In this document: positions 44,335 to 54,544 of the stretch, piece after piece
Layout of the letters: every line of letters begins with the position of its first letter
Position numbering within the stretch: position 1 is the stretch's first letter
NCBI GenBank assembly: GCA_040386155.1
Contig: JAZKFZ010000002.1
Span: forward strand, 200,088 to 264,087
Direction of reading: 5' to 3'
DNA length: 64,000 nt
From: M0103 sp040386155
Lineage (GTDB): Bacteria > Bacteroidota > Bacteroidia > Flavobacteriales_D > Crocinitomicaceae
Program-made: the position numbers and the translations under genes
Notes under the pieces: model-generated
Database searches by the model: none
What the model was told of the DNA's origin: nothing
What the model saw: the letters and a program-made list of their open reading frames with translations, nothing else

Positions 44335-45571
44335 TTTTAATAGCTTTAACTTTGAGCAGCGTGCAGTTTGTTTTGTTTAAAATTTCGCTAGCAACTCTTG
44401 TGATATTGGAAGGTGTAATTTTTTGATAGTGGCCAGCTTCTTCATTGATGATGTTGGCATCTCCAAGCAATTCGAAATAGCATAGATTCATTGCTCGATT
44501 TAGTAATCCTTGGTCCTGAAATTCTTTCGAAGTTCTTAATTTAATCATCAATCGATTCATTTCCTCAAGATCTAATTCTTCTGCTTGAAATCTTGACAAT
44601 TCCTTCCAAAGTGCGGTATCAAATTGCTCGAAAGTGACATTATTATTCAATTTGCCAGAAATGATAAGAAGGCCTTGATCAAAAGATGCAGTAACATAGG
44701 CGCCAATTTCTGAAGCAAGTTGTTGTTCTTTTTTTAGTGAAGTATAGAGTTTTGATGATTTGTCTCGGCCTAATGCATCTGAAATTAGATCTGCAATATA
44801 GAAGTCATCGTGCATACGTGCGGGCATTTTGAAGGCATAGTAAAAGGCATTCGCAGGCACGGTTCGTTCCAGTGTTTTTTCTCTAAATTCATGCTGAGGT
44901 TCTTCTTGAGGTAATGCTCTCATTTTTTTAACACCAGCAGGAATGTCTCCATACCATTTTTCTACCAAGGGCTTAATTTCAGCTAATTCAAAGTTTCCTG
45001 CCACACATAGAATTGCATTTGAAGGATTGTAATGTGCGCTGAAAAATTTTTTCACATCCTCCATCGTTGCTTCTTCGATGTGTTTGATTTCTTTTCCAAT
45101 CGTTGCCCATTTGTAAGGATGTTTTTTATAGGCTAATGGACGTAATTCGAGCCAAACATCTCCATAAGGTTGGTTGAGGTAGCGTTGTTTAAACTCTTCA
45201 ATCACCACGGATCGCTGCACTTCTAAACTTTTTGGCGTAAAAGCGAGTGATAACATTCTGTCACTTTCCAGCCAAAGTGCAGTTTCCAAATTTTGTGCAG
45301 GAAGCACATCGTAATAGTTGGTGATATCGTTTGAAGTGAAGGCGTTACTTTCGCCACCCGCTCTTTGAAGAGGAGCATCAAAATCAGGAATATTGACAGA
45401 TCCTCCAAACATAAGGTGCTCAAAAAGGTGCGCAAATCCAGTTTTTTCTTCACTTTCATCACGTGCTCCTACATCAAATAACGTATTTACAACTACCATC
45501 GGTGTTGTAGGGTCTTTGTGAAAGAGCACTCGTAAATTATTTTTAAGTGTAAATTTTTCGAATTTGATCAT
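44327..45571 (-). CDS. M16 zinc metallopeptidase, catalytic subunit
   Basis: A 414-aa protein. The inverted zinc motif is present as GFAHLFEHLMFGGS (HLFEH, about residue 46), with the downstream glutamates of the third ligand in the SVVIEEFKQRY region. It would cleave peptides in a closed clam-shell chamber formed with its inactive partner encoded directly downstream. No signal peptide is evident, so it is cytoplasmic as predicted. It shares base 45571 with the end of the nitronate monooxygenase gene. Confidence 0.93.
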   Translation of the reverse strand: MIKFEKFTLKNNLRVLFHKDPTTPMVVVNTLFDVGARDESEEKTGFAHLFEHLMFGGSVNIPDFDAPLQRAGGESNAFTSNDITNYYDVLPAQNLETALWLESDRMLSLAFTPKSLEVQRSVVIEEFKQRYLNQPYGDVWLELRPLAYKKHPYKWATIGKEIKHIEEATMEDVKKFFSAHYNPSNAILCVAGNFELAEIKPLVEKWYGDIPAGVKKMRALPQEEPQHEFREKTLERTVPANAFYYAFKMPARMHDDFYIADLISDALGRDKSSKLYTSLKKEQQLASEIGAYVTASFDQGLLIISGKLNNNVTFEQFDTALWKELSRFQAEELDLEEMNRLMIKLRTSKEFQDQGLLNRAMNLCYFELLGDANIINEEAGHYQKITPSNITRVASEILNKTNCTLLKVKAIKND

Positions 45572-46524
45572 TAGAATGTATATTTTTCGCTTGTTTGCAA
45601 TGCGAGTGAAGCGCGGAATTCCTGTATAATTTCACTAACAATTTCTTTCGCAGGCATAATCTTGTCGATGATTCCTGCCACTTGACCAATTTCAAGTTCT
45701 CCCTCCACTAAATCACCTTCAAACATGCCTTTTTTAGCGCGACCTCTACCCAAAAGTTGTGTTAATTCCTCAGGAGAGGCATTTTGTTCGTAAGCTTTTT
45801 CTACACGCACAAAAAAATCGTTTTTAACAAGGCGAACAGGCGTTAGTTCTTTCAATGTTAACATCGTATCTCCTTCTTTTGCATCAACAACGACTTTTTT
45901 AAAGTTTTCGTGAGCGCTTGATTCGAGAGAAGCAACAAAGCGACTTCCAATTTGTACTCCGTCAGCTCCTAAATTCATAGCTGCAAGCATGCCTTTTCCA
46001 GTGCCAATTCCTCCGGCAGCAATTAAAGGAATACTAAGTTTTTCGGCAATGGCAGGAATTAAACAAAAGGTAGTCGTTTCATCTCGTCCATTGTGTCCAC
46101 CAGCTTCAAATCCTTCTGCAACGATGGCGTCAACTCCAGCTTCCTGTGCCTTGAGCGCAAATTTCAAACTTGAAACCACATGTACGACAATGATTCCATG
46201 TTGTTTTAAATGAGCAGTCCATGTTTTTGGATTTCCAGCAGAGGTAAAAACAATGGGTACTTTGTATTTGATAATAGTGGCAATGTGTTTTTCAATGTCG
46301 GGATACAACATCGGCAAATTCACTGCAAATGGTTTATTGGTTGCTTGTTGACATTTAATAATATGCTCTTCTAAAACAGATGGATACATTGATCCTGATC
46401 CAATAATTCCCAGTCCACCAGCATTTGAAACTGCCGATGCAAGTTCCCATCCCGAGCACCAAATCATACCAGCTTGAATCAATGGGAAATCAATCCCAAA
46501 TAAGTGCGTAATTCGATTTTTCAT
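45571..46524 (-). CDS. Nitronate monooxygenase-family flavin enzyme
   Basis: A 317-aa FMN-binding TIM barrel of the 2-nitropropane dioxygenase/NMO family (which also contains FabK). Key stretches are FPLIQAGMIWCSGWELASAVSNAGGLG, AEGFEAGGHNGRDETT (with the catalytic His), LIAAGGIGTGKGMLAAMNLGADGVQIGSRFVAS. It oxidises alkyl nitronates in characterised members, but many are of unknown substrate. It opens a three-gene run with the M16 pair. A paralogue lies at 60320-61285. Confidence 0.9.
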   Translation of the reverse strand: MKNRITHLFGIDFPLIQAGMIWCSGWELASAVSNAGGLGIIGSGSMYPSVLEEHIIKCQQATNKPFAVNLPMLYPDIEKHIATIIKYKVPIVFTSAGNPKTWTAHLKQHGIIVVHVVSSLKFALKAQEAGVDAIVAEGFEAGGHNGRDETTTFCLIPAIAEKLSIPLIAAGGIGTGKGMLAAMNLGADGVQIGSRFVASLESSAHENFKKVVVDAKEGDTMLTLKELTPVRLVKNDFFVRVEKAYEQNASPEELTQLLGRGRAKKGMFEGDLVEGELEIGQVAGIIDKIMPAKEIVSEIIQEFRASLALQTSEKYTF

Positions 46525-46663
46525 TGAGTACGAAATTAGTTATTTTAGGACATTCAAAACGTATTTTCAAACACAAACAAAAGTGATTGATAACTATTTG
46601 TGAAGTGAAGTGCATCCTTTTGATCAAATTTTGTATCTTAGTTTCATTATTCAATTGTTGATT

Positions 46664-49600
46664 TTGAAAAAATTCCTTTTTGTTTACCTACTAATTCAAT
46701 CGTTCAGCGGTATTTCGCAAGAAGTGGAACATCAGCATTCAACCTTACATGCGTTTGTTGAGAACAAAGGACAATGGCCAGCAGGAGTTTTTTTTAAATC
46801 TCGGATTGAAGGCGGGAATTTTTGGATTCAACAAAAGCAATTTATATTTCAGCTGATGGACTATTCTTCCATGGAAGAAGCACATCGAAATCCAAAAAGT
46901 TCCAATGGTAATGATGAAATTCCTTCAGTGCTGGTATTTCAAAATTTTATCGGTGCCAATGAGGTAACAAATATTGAGAAATTTCACCCTTCCGAAGCTT
47001 ACCTAAATTATTTTATTGGAAACAAGTCGGAGCATTGGGCATCAAATGTTCATTCCTATGAAGAAGCAATCATGCATGAGTTTTATGATGGAATTGACTT
47101 AAAATTGATAGAGAATAAAAAGCAATTAAAGTACGAATTTCATGTGCAAGCTGGTTCAAATCCACAAATAATAAAATTTGAATATCACGGACATCAGCGA
47201 CAGGAAATTAACAAGAAAGGTGAGCTAGTAATTCATTCAAAACTAGGACAAATCATCGAAGAGAAGCCTTATGCGTATCAAGTTATTAATGGAAAGATTG
47301 TTGAAGTTCAATGTCAATTTAAAATTGAACATAATCAAATCGGATTCCAATTGGGAACGTACGATCCAGCTGCTATTTTAGTGATCGACCCAGTATTGGT
47401 CTTTGCTACGTACTCAGGTTCCTTGACTGATAATTTTGGAATGACGGCCACCTATGGACAAGATGGTTCAGCCTATTCTGGTGGAATGATATATGGGAAT
47501 GCATATCCAACACCCAATCCCTTAGCGTTTGATATTAATTCGAGTTTTACGCAGGTTACCAATCCAACGTACGGTATTACAGACGCGTTTATTTCAAAGT
47601 ACAATTCCAACGGAACAACTATGTTGTGGACTACTTTTTTGGGTGGTGGAAATGCTACGCAAGGAACAGAAACAGCGCAAAGTATGATTTGTGATGCAAA
47701 TGATAATCTGTACTTGTATGGTTCAACATCAAGTATTGATTTTCCGATTGTTGGCGGGTACCAAGCAAGTCATGCTGGAGGTTCAGCTAATTCAAATCAC
47801 TATTTTAATGGTGTTTATTTCACGAATCAAGGCACAGATATTTATGTCGCAAAAATTAGTGCTAATGGGCAAAATCTTTTGGCATCGACCTACATGGGAG
47901 GTTCATTAAATGATGGGGTAAATACGAAAGTTACTTCTGGAACATACAATTCGGTTGCTGCTTATGATTCACTTACGTATAACTATGGAGATCAGTTTAG
48001 AGGAGAAATTATGTTAGATCCACTAGGGAATTGCATTGTTGCTTCTTGTTCTAGATCAACTGATTTTCCCATCTCAAATGCGTTTCAATCGGCAAATGCT
48101 GGAATGCAAGACGGGGTAGTGTTTAAGTTAAATAATTCGCTGTCTACTTTAGTTTGGTCAAGTTATTATGGTGGAGCAAATAACGATGCGTGTTACTCTG
48201 TGAAAGTGGATTCAAGTTACAATGTTGTAGTCGTGGGAAGTACCAGTTCCAATAATTTGCAGTTTACAGCAGGAGGATACCAACCTTCCTACAATGGAGG
48301 AAAAACAGATGGGTTTGCATTGAAGTTAGACCCTATAGGAACTTCTGTTTTGCAGGCAACTTATCTTGGCACACCGAATTATGACCAGGCTTTTTTCGTT
48401 GAAATTGATCGAAACGACAATGTATTTGTGCTAGGCCAATCAGAGGGGGGACTTTTCCCCGTAGTTAACTCTACTTTTATAAATCCGAACAGTTCTCAAT
48501 TTGTCATTAAACTTAATCCGTTACTAAACACCAACCTCAATTCTACTGTTTTTGGAAATGGGCAAGCAGCTCCAAATATATCACCAGCAGCTTTTTTGGT
48601 GGATATTTGTGGAAATATTTACATTTCGGGGTGGGGGGCAAATATTTTGCAATCTGTTGCACTTTCAGGGATGCCGATTTCTCCTGGCGCATTCCAAAGC
48701 ACCGCTCCTGATGGATTTGATTTTTATCTACTTGTCATCGAACGCGAATTTGGCGGATTACTCTACGCAACATACATGGGTGGAGGAAGTGCGGATGAAC
48801 ATGTGGACGGCGGAACATCACGCTTCGATAAAAATGGTGTTGTCTATCAATCAGTTTGTGGCGGGTGTGGAGGATTTTCTGATTTTCCAACCACAGCAGG
48901 TGCTTGGTCGAATAGTAACTTAAGTTCAAACTGCAACAATATTGTTTTTAAATTCGATTTTGAGTTAATTCCTCAAGCCGATTTTGTCGCCGATCAAAGT
49001 TTAGGTTGTGCCACTTTTCCTGTAACATTTGATAATTTTTCTACTGCTTCCGACTCTTATTTATGGGATTTTGGAAACGGTGATACTTCTTCTATCATTT
49101 TTAACCCAACAATTATTTACGACACTCCGGGCATTTATGATGTTTTTTTATATGTAACTGATAGTATTTGCTTGTTGACGGATACAGCGCACGTTACCAT
49201 TACAGTCACAGATTCCATTCAAGTGGCTACTTCACCTGATATCGAGTTGTGTACTCCTATTGAAATCAACTTAATGGCTAATTCATTTGGTACAGCAAGC
49301 TATTTTATTTGGTCAGATGATCCAAATTTTTCAGATACATTAAATACGAATTTGGCTGATTCTGTATTAACAATTACTCCTAGCCAAAATACCACGTATT
49401 ATGTTATATCTGGAAATCCCGGTTGTTCTCATTTAGATAGTGTCGTCGTCACATTCATAGGCTCAGATATTGTGCTGAATGGAGATAGTACCTTGTGTTT
49501 AGGTGAATCTTCAATTATTACAGTGACTAATTTGAATCCATCTATTTCATTTGTTTATGTGTGGGGTCCGCCAGAAATCATCGTAGGATCGCCAAATCCA

Positions 49601-50230
49601 ACAACTGTCATTATTGCTCCCACTACCACTCAATATATTTATGTGACAGCATCTGCTAGTAATGGTTGTGTGGTGCAAGACTCAATGTTAATCAGTGTGA
49701 GTGACATACCAAGTAGTTCCGTAATTGCAAGTGCTACGGAGTACACAATAGCAGAGGGTGGCACAACAACATTATTAGGTCAACCAAGTGGTTATTCTTA
49801 TCAATGGACACCAGCAGCAGGACTTATTTCACCGACATCACAAAACACAGATGCACAGGTAGATCAAACCACAATTTACACCCTGAGTGTTTCTGATGGT
49901 ATTTGTACAAAGTCAGATACTGTGCAAATCAAAGTCTTTGAATTTATTTGTGGTCAACCTTTCATCTTTATTCCAAATGCTTTTACACCAAATGGAGACA
50001 ATGAAAATGATGTTTTGTATGTGCGAGGAGTGTTGATTCAAGATATGATTTTCAGAGTTTTTGATCGTTGGGGAGAGTTGGTATTTGAATCAAATGACAG
50101 ATTAATTGGTTGGGATGGTACTTTTAGAGGAAAAAATTTGGATCCTGATGTCTATGATTATTACTTAAAGGCAGTTTGTATAGATGGTGAAGAATCTATC
50201 ATAAAAGGAAATGTTACGCTGATGAGATAA
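46664..50230 (+). CDS. Secreted beta-propeller/PKD protein with T9SS type B sorting domain
   Basis: A protein of about 1188 aa. I start it at TTG 46664, giving KKFLFVYLLIQSFSGISQ as a clean signal peptide. A GTG at 46610 would put charged residues inside the hydrophobic stretch. Residues ~30-250 look like the module that precedes SBBP propellers (FVENKGQWPAGVFFKSRIEGG ... YNYFIGN-like LNYFIGNKSEHW). Repeated blades follow (AFISKYNSNGTTMLWTTFLGG, GVVFKLNNSLSTLVWSSYYGG, GFALKLDPIGTSVLQATYLG). A PKD domain lies near ~800 (SYLWDFGNGDTSS). The last 90 residues, FIFIPNAFTPNGDNENDVLYV ... VFDRWGELVFE, are the type-B sorting domain. A weak hairpin with its stem overlapping the stop codon (50228-50245) is followed by ATTTT. 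Confidence 0.88.
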   Translation: MKKFLFVYLLIQSFSGISQEVEHQHSTLHAFVENKGQWPAGVFFKSRIEGGNFWIQQKQFIFQLMDYSSMEEAHRNPKSSNGNDEIPSVLVFQNFIGANEVTNIEKFHPSEAYLNYFIGNKSEHWASNVHSYEEAIMHEFYDGIDLKLIENKKQLKYEFHVQAGSNPQIIKFEYHGHQRQEINKKGELVIHSKLGQIIEEKPYAYQVINGKIVEVQCQFKIEHNQIGFQLGTYDPAAILVIDPVLVFATYSGSLTDNFGMTATYGQDGSAYSGGMIYGNAYPTPNPLAFDINSSFTQVTNPTYGITDAFISKYNSNGTTMLWTTFLGGGNATQGTETAQSMICDANDNLYLYGSTSSIDFPIVGGYQASHAGGSANSNHYFNGVYFTNQGTDIYVAKISANGQNLLASTYMGGSLNDGVNTKVTSGTYNSVAAYDSLTYNYGDQFRGEIMLDPLGNCIVASCSRSTDFPISNAFQSANAGMQDGVVFKLNNSLSTLVWSSYYGGANNDACYSVKVDSSYNVVVVGSTSSNNLQFTAGGYQPSYNGGKTDGFALKLDPIGTSVLQATYLGTPNYDQAFFVEIDRNDNVFVLGQSEGGLFPVVNSTFINPNSSQFVIKLNPLLNTNLNSTVFGNGQAAPNISPAAFLVDICGNIYISGWGANILQSVALSGMPISPGAFQSTAPDGFDFYLLVIEREFGGLLYATYMGGGSADEHVDGGTSRFDKNGVVYQSVCGGCGGFSDFPTTAGAWSNSNLSSNCNNIVFKFDFELIPQADFVADQSLGCATFPVTFDNFSTASDSYLWDFGNGDTSSIIFNPTIIYDTPGIYDVFLYVTDSICLLTDTAHVTITVTDSIQVATSPDIELCTPIEINLMANSFGTASYFIWSDDPNFSDTLNTNLADSVLTITPSQNTTYYVISGNPGCSHLDSVVVTFIGSDIVLNGDSTLCLGESSIITVTNLNPSISFVYVWGPPEIIVGSPNPTTVIIAPTTTQYIYVTASASNGCVVQDSMLISVSDIPSSSVIASATEYTIAEGGTTTLLGQPSGYSYQWTPAAGLISPTSQNTDAQVDQTTIYTLSVSDGICTKSDTVQIKVFEFICGQPFIFIPNAFTPNGDNENDVLYVRGVLIQDMIFRVFDRWGELVFESNDRLIGWDGTFRGKNLDPDVYDYYLKAVCIDGEESIIKGNVTLMR

Positions 50231-50269
50231 GCAAATTATTGCTTAATTTTACGGATAAACATTTTAAAA

Positions 50270-51349
50270 ATGAAGAAAATTATTACCGGAAAATCAGAAA
50301 AATTTCTAGAAAAATACATCAATAATCCTAGTCCAACTGGATTCGAATTGGAAGGACAGAAATTGTGGCTAGAGTACCTAAAACCATACATTCATTCTCA
50401 TTTTTCAGATGCTTATGGAACTGTTGTTGGGGTCATCAATCCTGATGCTCCATACAAAGTTGTCATTGAGGCACATGCCGATGAAATTTCTTGGTTCGTT
50501 CATTATATTACCAAAGAAGGATTTATTTATTTGAAAAGAAACGGAGGTTCAGATCACATGATTGCACCTTCAAAAAGAGTTAATATTCATACAGATAAAG
50601 GCATTGTGAAGGGAGTATTTGGATGGCCAGCCATTCATACACGCCACACCAAAGATGAAGCACCTAGTATGAAAAATATATTCTTAGATGTAGGGTGTTC
50701 TTCAGATAAAGAAGTTGCTGAATTAGGAATTCACATCGGATGTGTGGCTGTTTTTGAAGATGAATTTATGATTCTGAACAAAAACAAATATGTAGGTCGC
50801 GCGCTCGATAATAGAATGGGTGGATTTATGATCGCTGAGGTTGCTCGCATGTTGCATGAAAATGCAGATAAATTACCTTTTGGCTTGTACATCGTTAATT
50901 CTGTTCAAGAGGAAATTGGATTGCGTGGAGCTGAAATGATTTCTCGACGAATTAAGCCAAATGTTGCAATTTGTACTGATGTGTGTCATGATACAAATAC
51001 TCCGATGATTGATAAAATTGAGAATGGCGATTTAAAATCAGGCAATGGCCCTGTGCTTACGTATGGCCCAGCAGTGCAAAATAACCTCTTGAAATTATTA
51101 GTTAAAACAGCGGATAAGAATAAGATTCCATTTCAGCGAGCAGCTGTTTATCGCGCAACAGGAACTGATACAGATGCCTTTGCTTATTCAGACGCTGGAG
51201 TGCCAAGTGCTTTAATTTCTTTGCCGCTTCGCTACATGCATACTACAGTTGAGATGTGTCACAAAGAAGATGTAGAAAACTGTATTCGTTTAATTTACAA
51301 TACAATTAAAACAATTAAAGACGGACAAGATTTTAGCTATTTTTCTTGA
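50270..51349 (+). CDS. M42-family aminopeptidase
   Basis: A 359-aa di-metal peptidase. Metal ligands and catalytic residues are visible in order: VIEAHADEISW (His-Asp), VGRALDNRMGG (bridging Asp), NSVQEEIGLRGA (catalytic Glu pair), CTDVCHDTN (Asp) and RYMHTTVEM (His). M42 enzymes form large tetrahedral cytoplasmic complexes that trim peptides, though glucanase claims exist for some. A strong terminator follows at 51381. The gene stands alone between divergent-function neighbours. Confidence 0.93.
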   Translation: MKKIITGKSEKFLEKYINNPSPTGFELEGQKLWLEYLKPYIHSHFSDAYGTVVGVINPDAPYKVVIEAHADEISWFVHYITKEGFIYLKRNGGSDHMIAPSKRVNIHTDKGIVKGVFGWPAIHTRHTKDEAPSMKNIFLDVGCSSDKEVAELGIHIGCVAVFEDEFMILNKNKYVGRALDNRMGGFMIAEVARMLHENADKLPFGLYIVNSVQEEIGLRGAEMISRRIKPNVAICTDVCHDTNTPMIDKIENGDLKSGNGPVLTYGPAVQNNLLKLLVKTADKNKIPFQRAAVYRATGTDTDAFAYSDAGVPSALISLPLRYMHTTVEMCHKEDVENCIRLIYNTIKTIKDGQDFSYFS

Positions 51350-51380
51350 TACTGCAATCTTCAAGATTTATTAATAATGT

Positions 51381-51412
51381 AAAAATCTCGGTCAGTTGTC
51401 CGGGATTTTTTT
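51381..51412 (+). terminator. Rho-independent terminator after the M42 peptidase gene
   Basis: An 11-bp stem (51381-51391 with 51400-51410, one G-T pair) with an 8-nt loop, ending in a run of seven T's (51406-51412). The T-run lies where the -33 element of the next promoter would be. Confidence 0.85.
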
Positions 51413-51430
51413 ATGGAATATGAATCTTGT

Positions 51431-51438
51431 TATCTTTG
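51431..51438 (+). promoter_or_regulatory. TATCTTTG -7 box
   Basis: A perfect TAnnTTTG match ending 4 nt before the ATG at 51443. At -33 the sequence is TTTT, part of the terminator T-run. Confidence 0.6.
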
Positions 51439-51442
51439 CAAG

Positions 51443-52012
51443 ATGAAATGGATTGGAAACAGAATTAGCTTCGTTGATGAAAAGAACTACACCACAATAG
51501 TAATTGTGCCCGAAATTAAGGCGTGGCAAAAGTCGGTGATGGGTGCATGGGTTGGAATGTGGTTAGCAATTGGAGTAACTGTTTTGACTTCCTACTTTAC
51601 TTTTAAATTAGGCAACCAGGAAAAAATTGCTGTTTGGGTGTTCATGACTTTTTGGGCATATTTCGCTTATCGTGTTACACGTACGTTTCTTTGGTTGATG
51701 TGGGGAAAGGAGCTTATCAAAATTGATGAAGCAGCATTTTACTATAAAAAATCAATTGGAAGATATGGAAAGTCAATTCCATACTATTTAGAAAATATAA
51801 AAAAAATGGTAGTTGATATGCCAAAAACCGGCTCTATCCAATATGTTTGGGAAGCCTCTCCATGGATTTTGGGTGGAGAACGTTTAGCTTTTGATTATGG
51901 TCAAAAAGTAATTCGTTTTGGAAGAAAAATTGAAGAGAAAGAAGCGAAATTGCTCTTTAATGTAATTGTAAAAACAATTGAAGACCAACTAAAACGACGT
52001 AAAGCGAATTAA
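51443..52012 (+). CDS. Two-span membrane protein of unknown function
   Basis: A 189-aa protein. Two hydrophobic segments at ~31-54 (VMGAWVGMWLAIGVTVLTSYFTF) and ~62-84 (VWVFMTFWAYFAYRVTRTFLWLM) are followed by a soluble C-terminal ~100 residues (KIDEAAFYYKKSIGRYGKSIPYYLENIKKMV ... LAFDYGQKVIRFGRKIEEKEAKLL). The tail resembles the PH-like or bPH2-type region of small bacterial membrane proteins, but I cannot assign a function. The ATG at 51443 is chosen over one at 51413 because the -7 box sits 4 nt before it and the earlier ATG lies in the terminator T-run. Confidence 0.7.
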   Translation: MKWIGNRISFVDEKNYTTIVIVPEIKAWQKSVMGAWVGMWLAIGVTVLTSYFTFKLGNQEKIAVWVFMTFWAYFAYRVTRTFLWLMWGKELIKIDEAAFYYKKSIGRYGKSIPYYLENIKKMVVDMPKTGSIQYVWEASPWILGGERLAFDYGQKVIRFGRKIEEKEAKLLFNVIVKTIEDQLKRRKAN

Positions 52013-52046
52013 TTGGTCTTCAAGTTTTAATCTATTTTTTCTAGTT

Positions 52047-54539
52047 TTAGTCTGTGATCGTTATTGATCCTGATTTATCAACTTTATAGTCACCTTTCAA
52101 CGTATAGAAGTACACTCCAGGAGTTAAATCCACGCCTTTGTCCGTTTTTCCTTTGAAACAATTTCCACAGCTTTGATCTGGATTTGTTGGGTCATTACGC
52201 ATTGAGAATACAGTATTCCCCCATCGGTTAAATATGGTGTACGTGTAATCAATACAATTGTTGATTCCTGGATTCATTAAGTCTAAATCTACTGTGTTGT
52301 TTCCAACTAAACTTGAAGGAACAACAACATTTGGAACTTTCATTAGTTGTTCGTCATTTACCGTAATTTGTTGTGAAATAGTATCAGAACACATGGTTGT
52401 TGGATTACTTGCAATTAAGGTTACGTTATAAGTACCTGGTCCACCATATAAATGATTTAAAGTAGTTGTATCTGTATTAGACACCATGTTGCCATCGCCT
52501 AAATTCCAATTTAACAATACGGTATTATCATCTGGCGTTGTCATTGCATCAATAGTAAAGCGACTAATACAAACTGGATACACATCAAAGCCTGCAATTG
52601 GTGCGGCTAATACTTCAAATGGTGTCTCCAAGGTATCAATACAACCATTTTGACCAGTAAGAATTAACTCGATTGTCACAATCCCTGCAGGAGAAAAAGC
52701 AATTGCTGGAGATACATTTCCTGAACTTGGTAAACTTCCATTGGGGAATGTCCATTCATAAGTAGCTATTTGATTACTGCTTGTTTGATCAAATTCAAAT
52801 ATCTCTAAAGCGTATTCACAATTACCAACGTTTACGATCGCACCGGCAGGTAATTCACCAACTGAGAATTGCTGTTGGAAAGTACTAACACAATTGTCAG
52901 CATTTGTTGCTATCAATGTTGCTGTGTAAGTTCCAAATGCTGGATACAAATAAGTAGGGTTGCTAGCTGCAGAAACATCAGTTCCAGTGCTAGCGTCTCC
53001 AAAATCCCAATCGTACGTTGTAATCGGACCACCAGCAGTATTATTGAATGAAAATTCTTGTGCTTCATTTCCACAAATTGTTGGTGCAACAATAGTTCCG
53101 TGCGGAATATCTACAATTGTAAGATTTAATGTTTCTGAATTTACACATCCTAGATCAGTTGTAGCGGTAACTGTAACTGGCAGTGTTCCCAAAGAAGGAA
53201 AATTGTAGGTGATATTGTTGATATTTGTAGAATCAGTAGTTCCATCATTTTCATAATCCCATTCTATCATTGTAATTACTGAAGATTGGCCACTACCAAG
53301 GTTTAAAGTTACCAGTGCATTCAAATTGGCATCTGAGTTTATACAAACACTTGAATCTTGAAATGAAATGTCAATTGCAGGGTTGGGAAACACATTAACA
53401 ATTGCATTCACAGTGATCTCACAACCTCCAGCTGTTGATGCATTCATGGAAATAGGGTACGTACCAGGACTTGCAAACTGACTGTTTTCTGTGTGAGAAG
53501 GAACGGCACCTGAACTTAATTCAAAAGTTCCATCGTTATTTAAATCCCAATCAAACTGAGTTAAGTTGGCGTCTGAATTACTTCCGTCTAAAACAACAGT
53601 TTCACCAGCACAAAATGGATCTGCAAAAGTTAATGTAGCATTAGGACTTGCTGTAACATCAATACAAACCGTATCGTAACATACAGCGCCAGAAGTTATA
53701 TCCGTAACTGTTACAACAACACAAGTATCAGCTAATAAATTGGTGATCGTTTGAGAGTTGGCGTTTGTCCCACTTAATCCATTCGACCAATCATATTCAA
53801 GACTTGGTTGAGCCGCAATATTAATATTATCCAAGCCCCAGTTATCACAACATGAACCTGAAGAATTTGGTTGTCTCCATCTAAATCGAGTTGCAGTAGT
53901 TAAGGCTGCGGGAGGAATTGGAATCACGTAGTTTGCCCAGTTATTGTAAATTCCACAAGAACCATTTGCATTTCCTGGAGTTGTTGCTCCAGGTATTGTT
54001 AATAATGTTTGCGCATATCCACCTACAAAAGCCCAAGGTCCACCTGTTGCAACTGAACAATGATAAACGATAACACTCCAAGAAGCTCCAGCATCTGTAG
54101 AGTATTCTAATGAAACACCTTCATTATATTGATCGGCTGTTTCACAAGAACCTGAGCCTGAATTAGGTGCAAAACGGAAATCGTAATTGATAGTTCCACC
54201 ACTTGTTACATCTAAATCATCCGTCATCAAAATTGGCGTAGAGGCAGCAGTGGAAGACCAATAAAACGAAGTGTTGTCAAGCGATGGAGCGGCACATGCA
54301 GGCGTTGTTCCAAAACTTGCTGCACCAGTAAATGACCATCCTGGAGGCAATGTGTTATTATTAAAGTTAAAGGCGTAAAAAGTTCCACCTATCGTTGCTG
54401 TTGCTGATAATGCAGAGCTTTCACCTTGACAAACTGACAATGGGTTTGCAGTAGCAATAACAGTACATTGTGCATTCACATTTGTTTGCAATCCAATAAT
54501 GCCAGTGGCTGCAAAAAGTGTTATAAATATCTTTTTCAT
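52047..54539 (-). CDS. Secreted reelin-like/PKD protein with T9SS type B sorting domain
   Basis: An 830-aa protein. Signal peptide (FITLFAATGIIGLQTNVNA). Residues ~50-250 resemble a reelin sub-repeat: FYWSSTAASTPILMTDDLDV ... INYDFRFA ... EGVSLEYSTDAGASWSVI ... TRFRWRQPNSSGSCCDNWGLDNINI (the 'RfRW.Q ... W.LDnI' pattern). Several PKD-like domains follow (FDWDLNNDGTFEL, YDWDFGDASTGTDVS, LNWNLGDGNMVSN). The end (TYTIFNRWGNTVFSM ... GVDLTPGVYFYTLKGD) is a type-B sorting domain. It is 5 bp downstream of a 137-aa secreted protein gene and so is likely cotranscribed with it. Confidence 0.85.
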   Translation of the reverse strand: MKKIFITLFAATGIIGLQTNVNAQCTVIATANPLSVCQGESSALSATATIGGTFYAFNFNNNTLPPGWSFTGAASFGTTPACAAPSLDNTSFYWSSTAASTPILMTDDLDVTSGGTINYDFRFAPNSGSGSCETADQYNEGVSLEYSTDAGASWSVIVYHCSVATGGPWAFVGGYAQTLLTIPGATTPGNANGSCGIYNNWANYVIPIPPAALTTATRFRWRQPNSSGSCCDNWGLDNINIAAQPSLEYDWSNGLSGTNANSQTITNLLADTCVVVTVTDITSGAVCYDTVCIDVTASPNATLTFADPFCAGETVVLDGSNSDANLTQFDWDLNNDGTFELSSGAVPSHTENSQFASPGTYPISMNASTAGGCEITVNAIVNVFPNPAIDISFQDSSVCINSDANLNALVTLNLGSGQSSVITMIEWDYENDGTTDSTNINNITYNFPSLGTLPVTVTATTDLGCVNSETLNLTIVDIPHGTIVAPTICGNEAQEFSFNNTAGGPITTYDWDFGDASTGTDVSAASNPTYLYPAFGTYTATLIATNADNCVSTFQQQFSVGELPAGAIVNVGNCEYALEIFEFDQTSSNQIATYEWTFPNGSLPSSGNVSPAIAFSPAGIVTIELILTGQNGCIDTLETPFEVLAAPIAGFDVYPVCISRFTIDAMTTPDDNTVLLNWNLGDGNMVSNTDTTTLNHLYGGPGTYNVTLIASNPTTMCSDTISQQITVNDEQLMKVPNVVVPSSLVGNNTVDLDLMNPGINNCIDYTYTIFNRWGNTVFSMRNDPTNPDQSCGNCFKGKTDKGVDLTPGVYFYTLKGDYKVDKSGSITITD

Positions 54540-54544
54540 AAAAA

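Noticed and set aside
48552..48923. 123-aa plus-strand ORF inside the 1188-aa cargo gene
   Set aside because: A different-frame shadow within the beta-propeller coding region, with Trp/Cys-rich sequence and no start signal.
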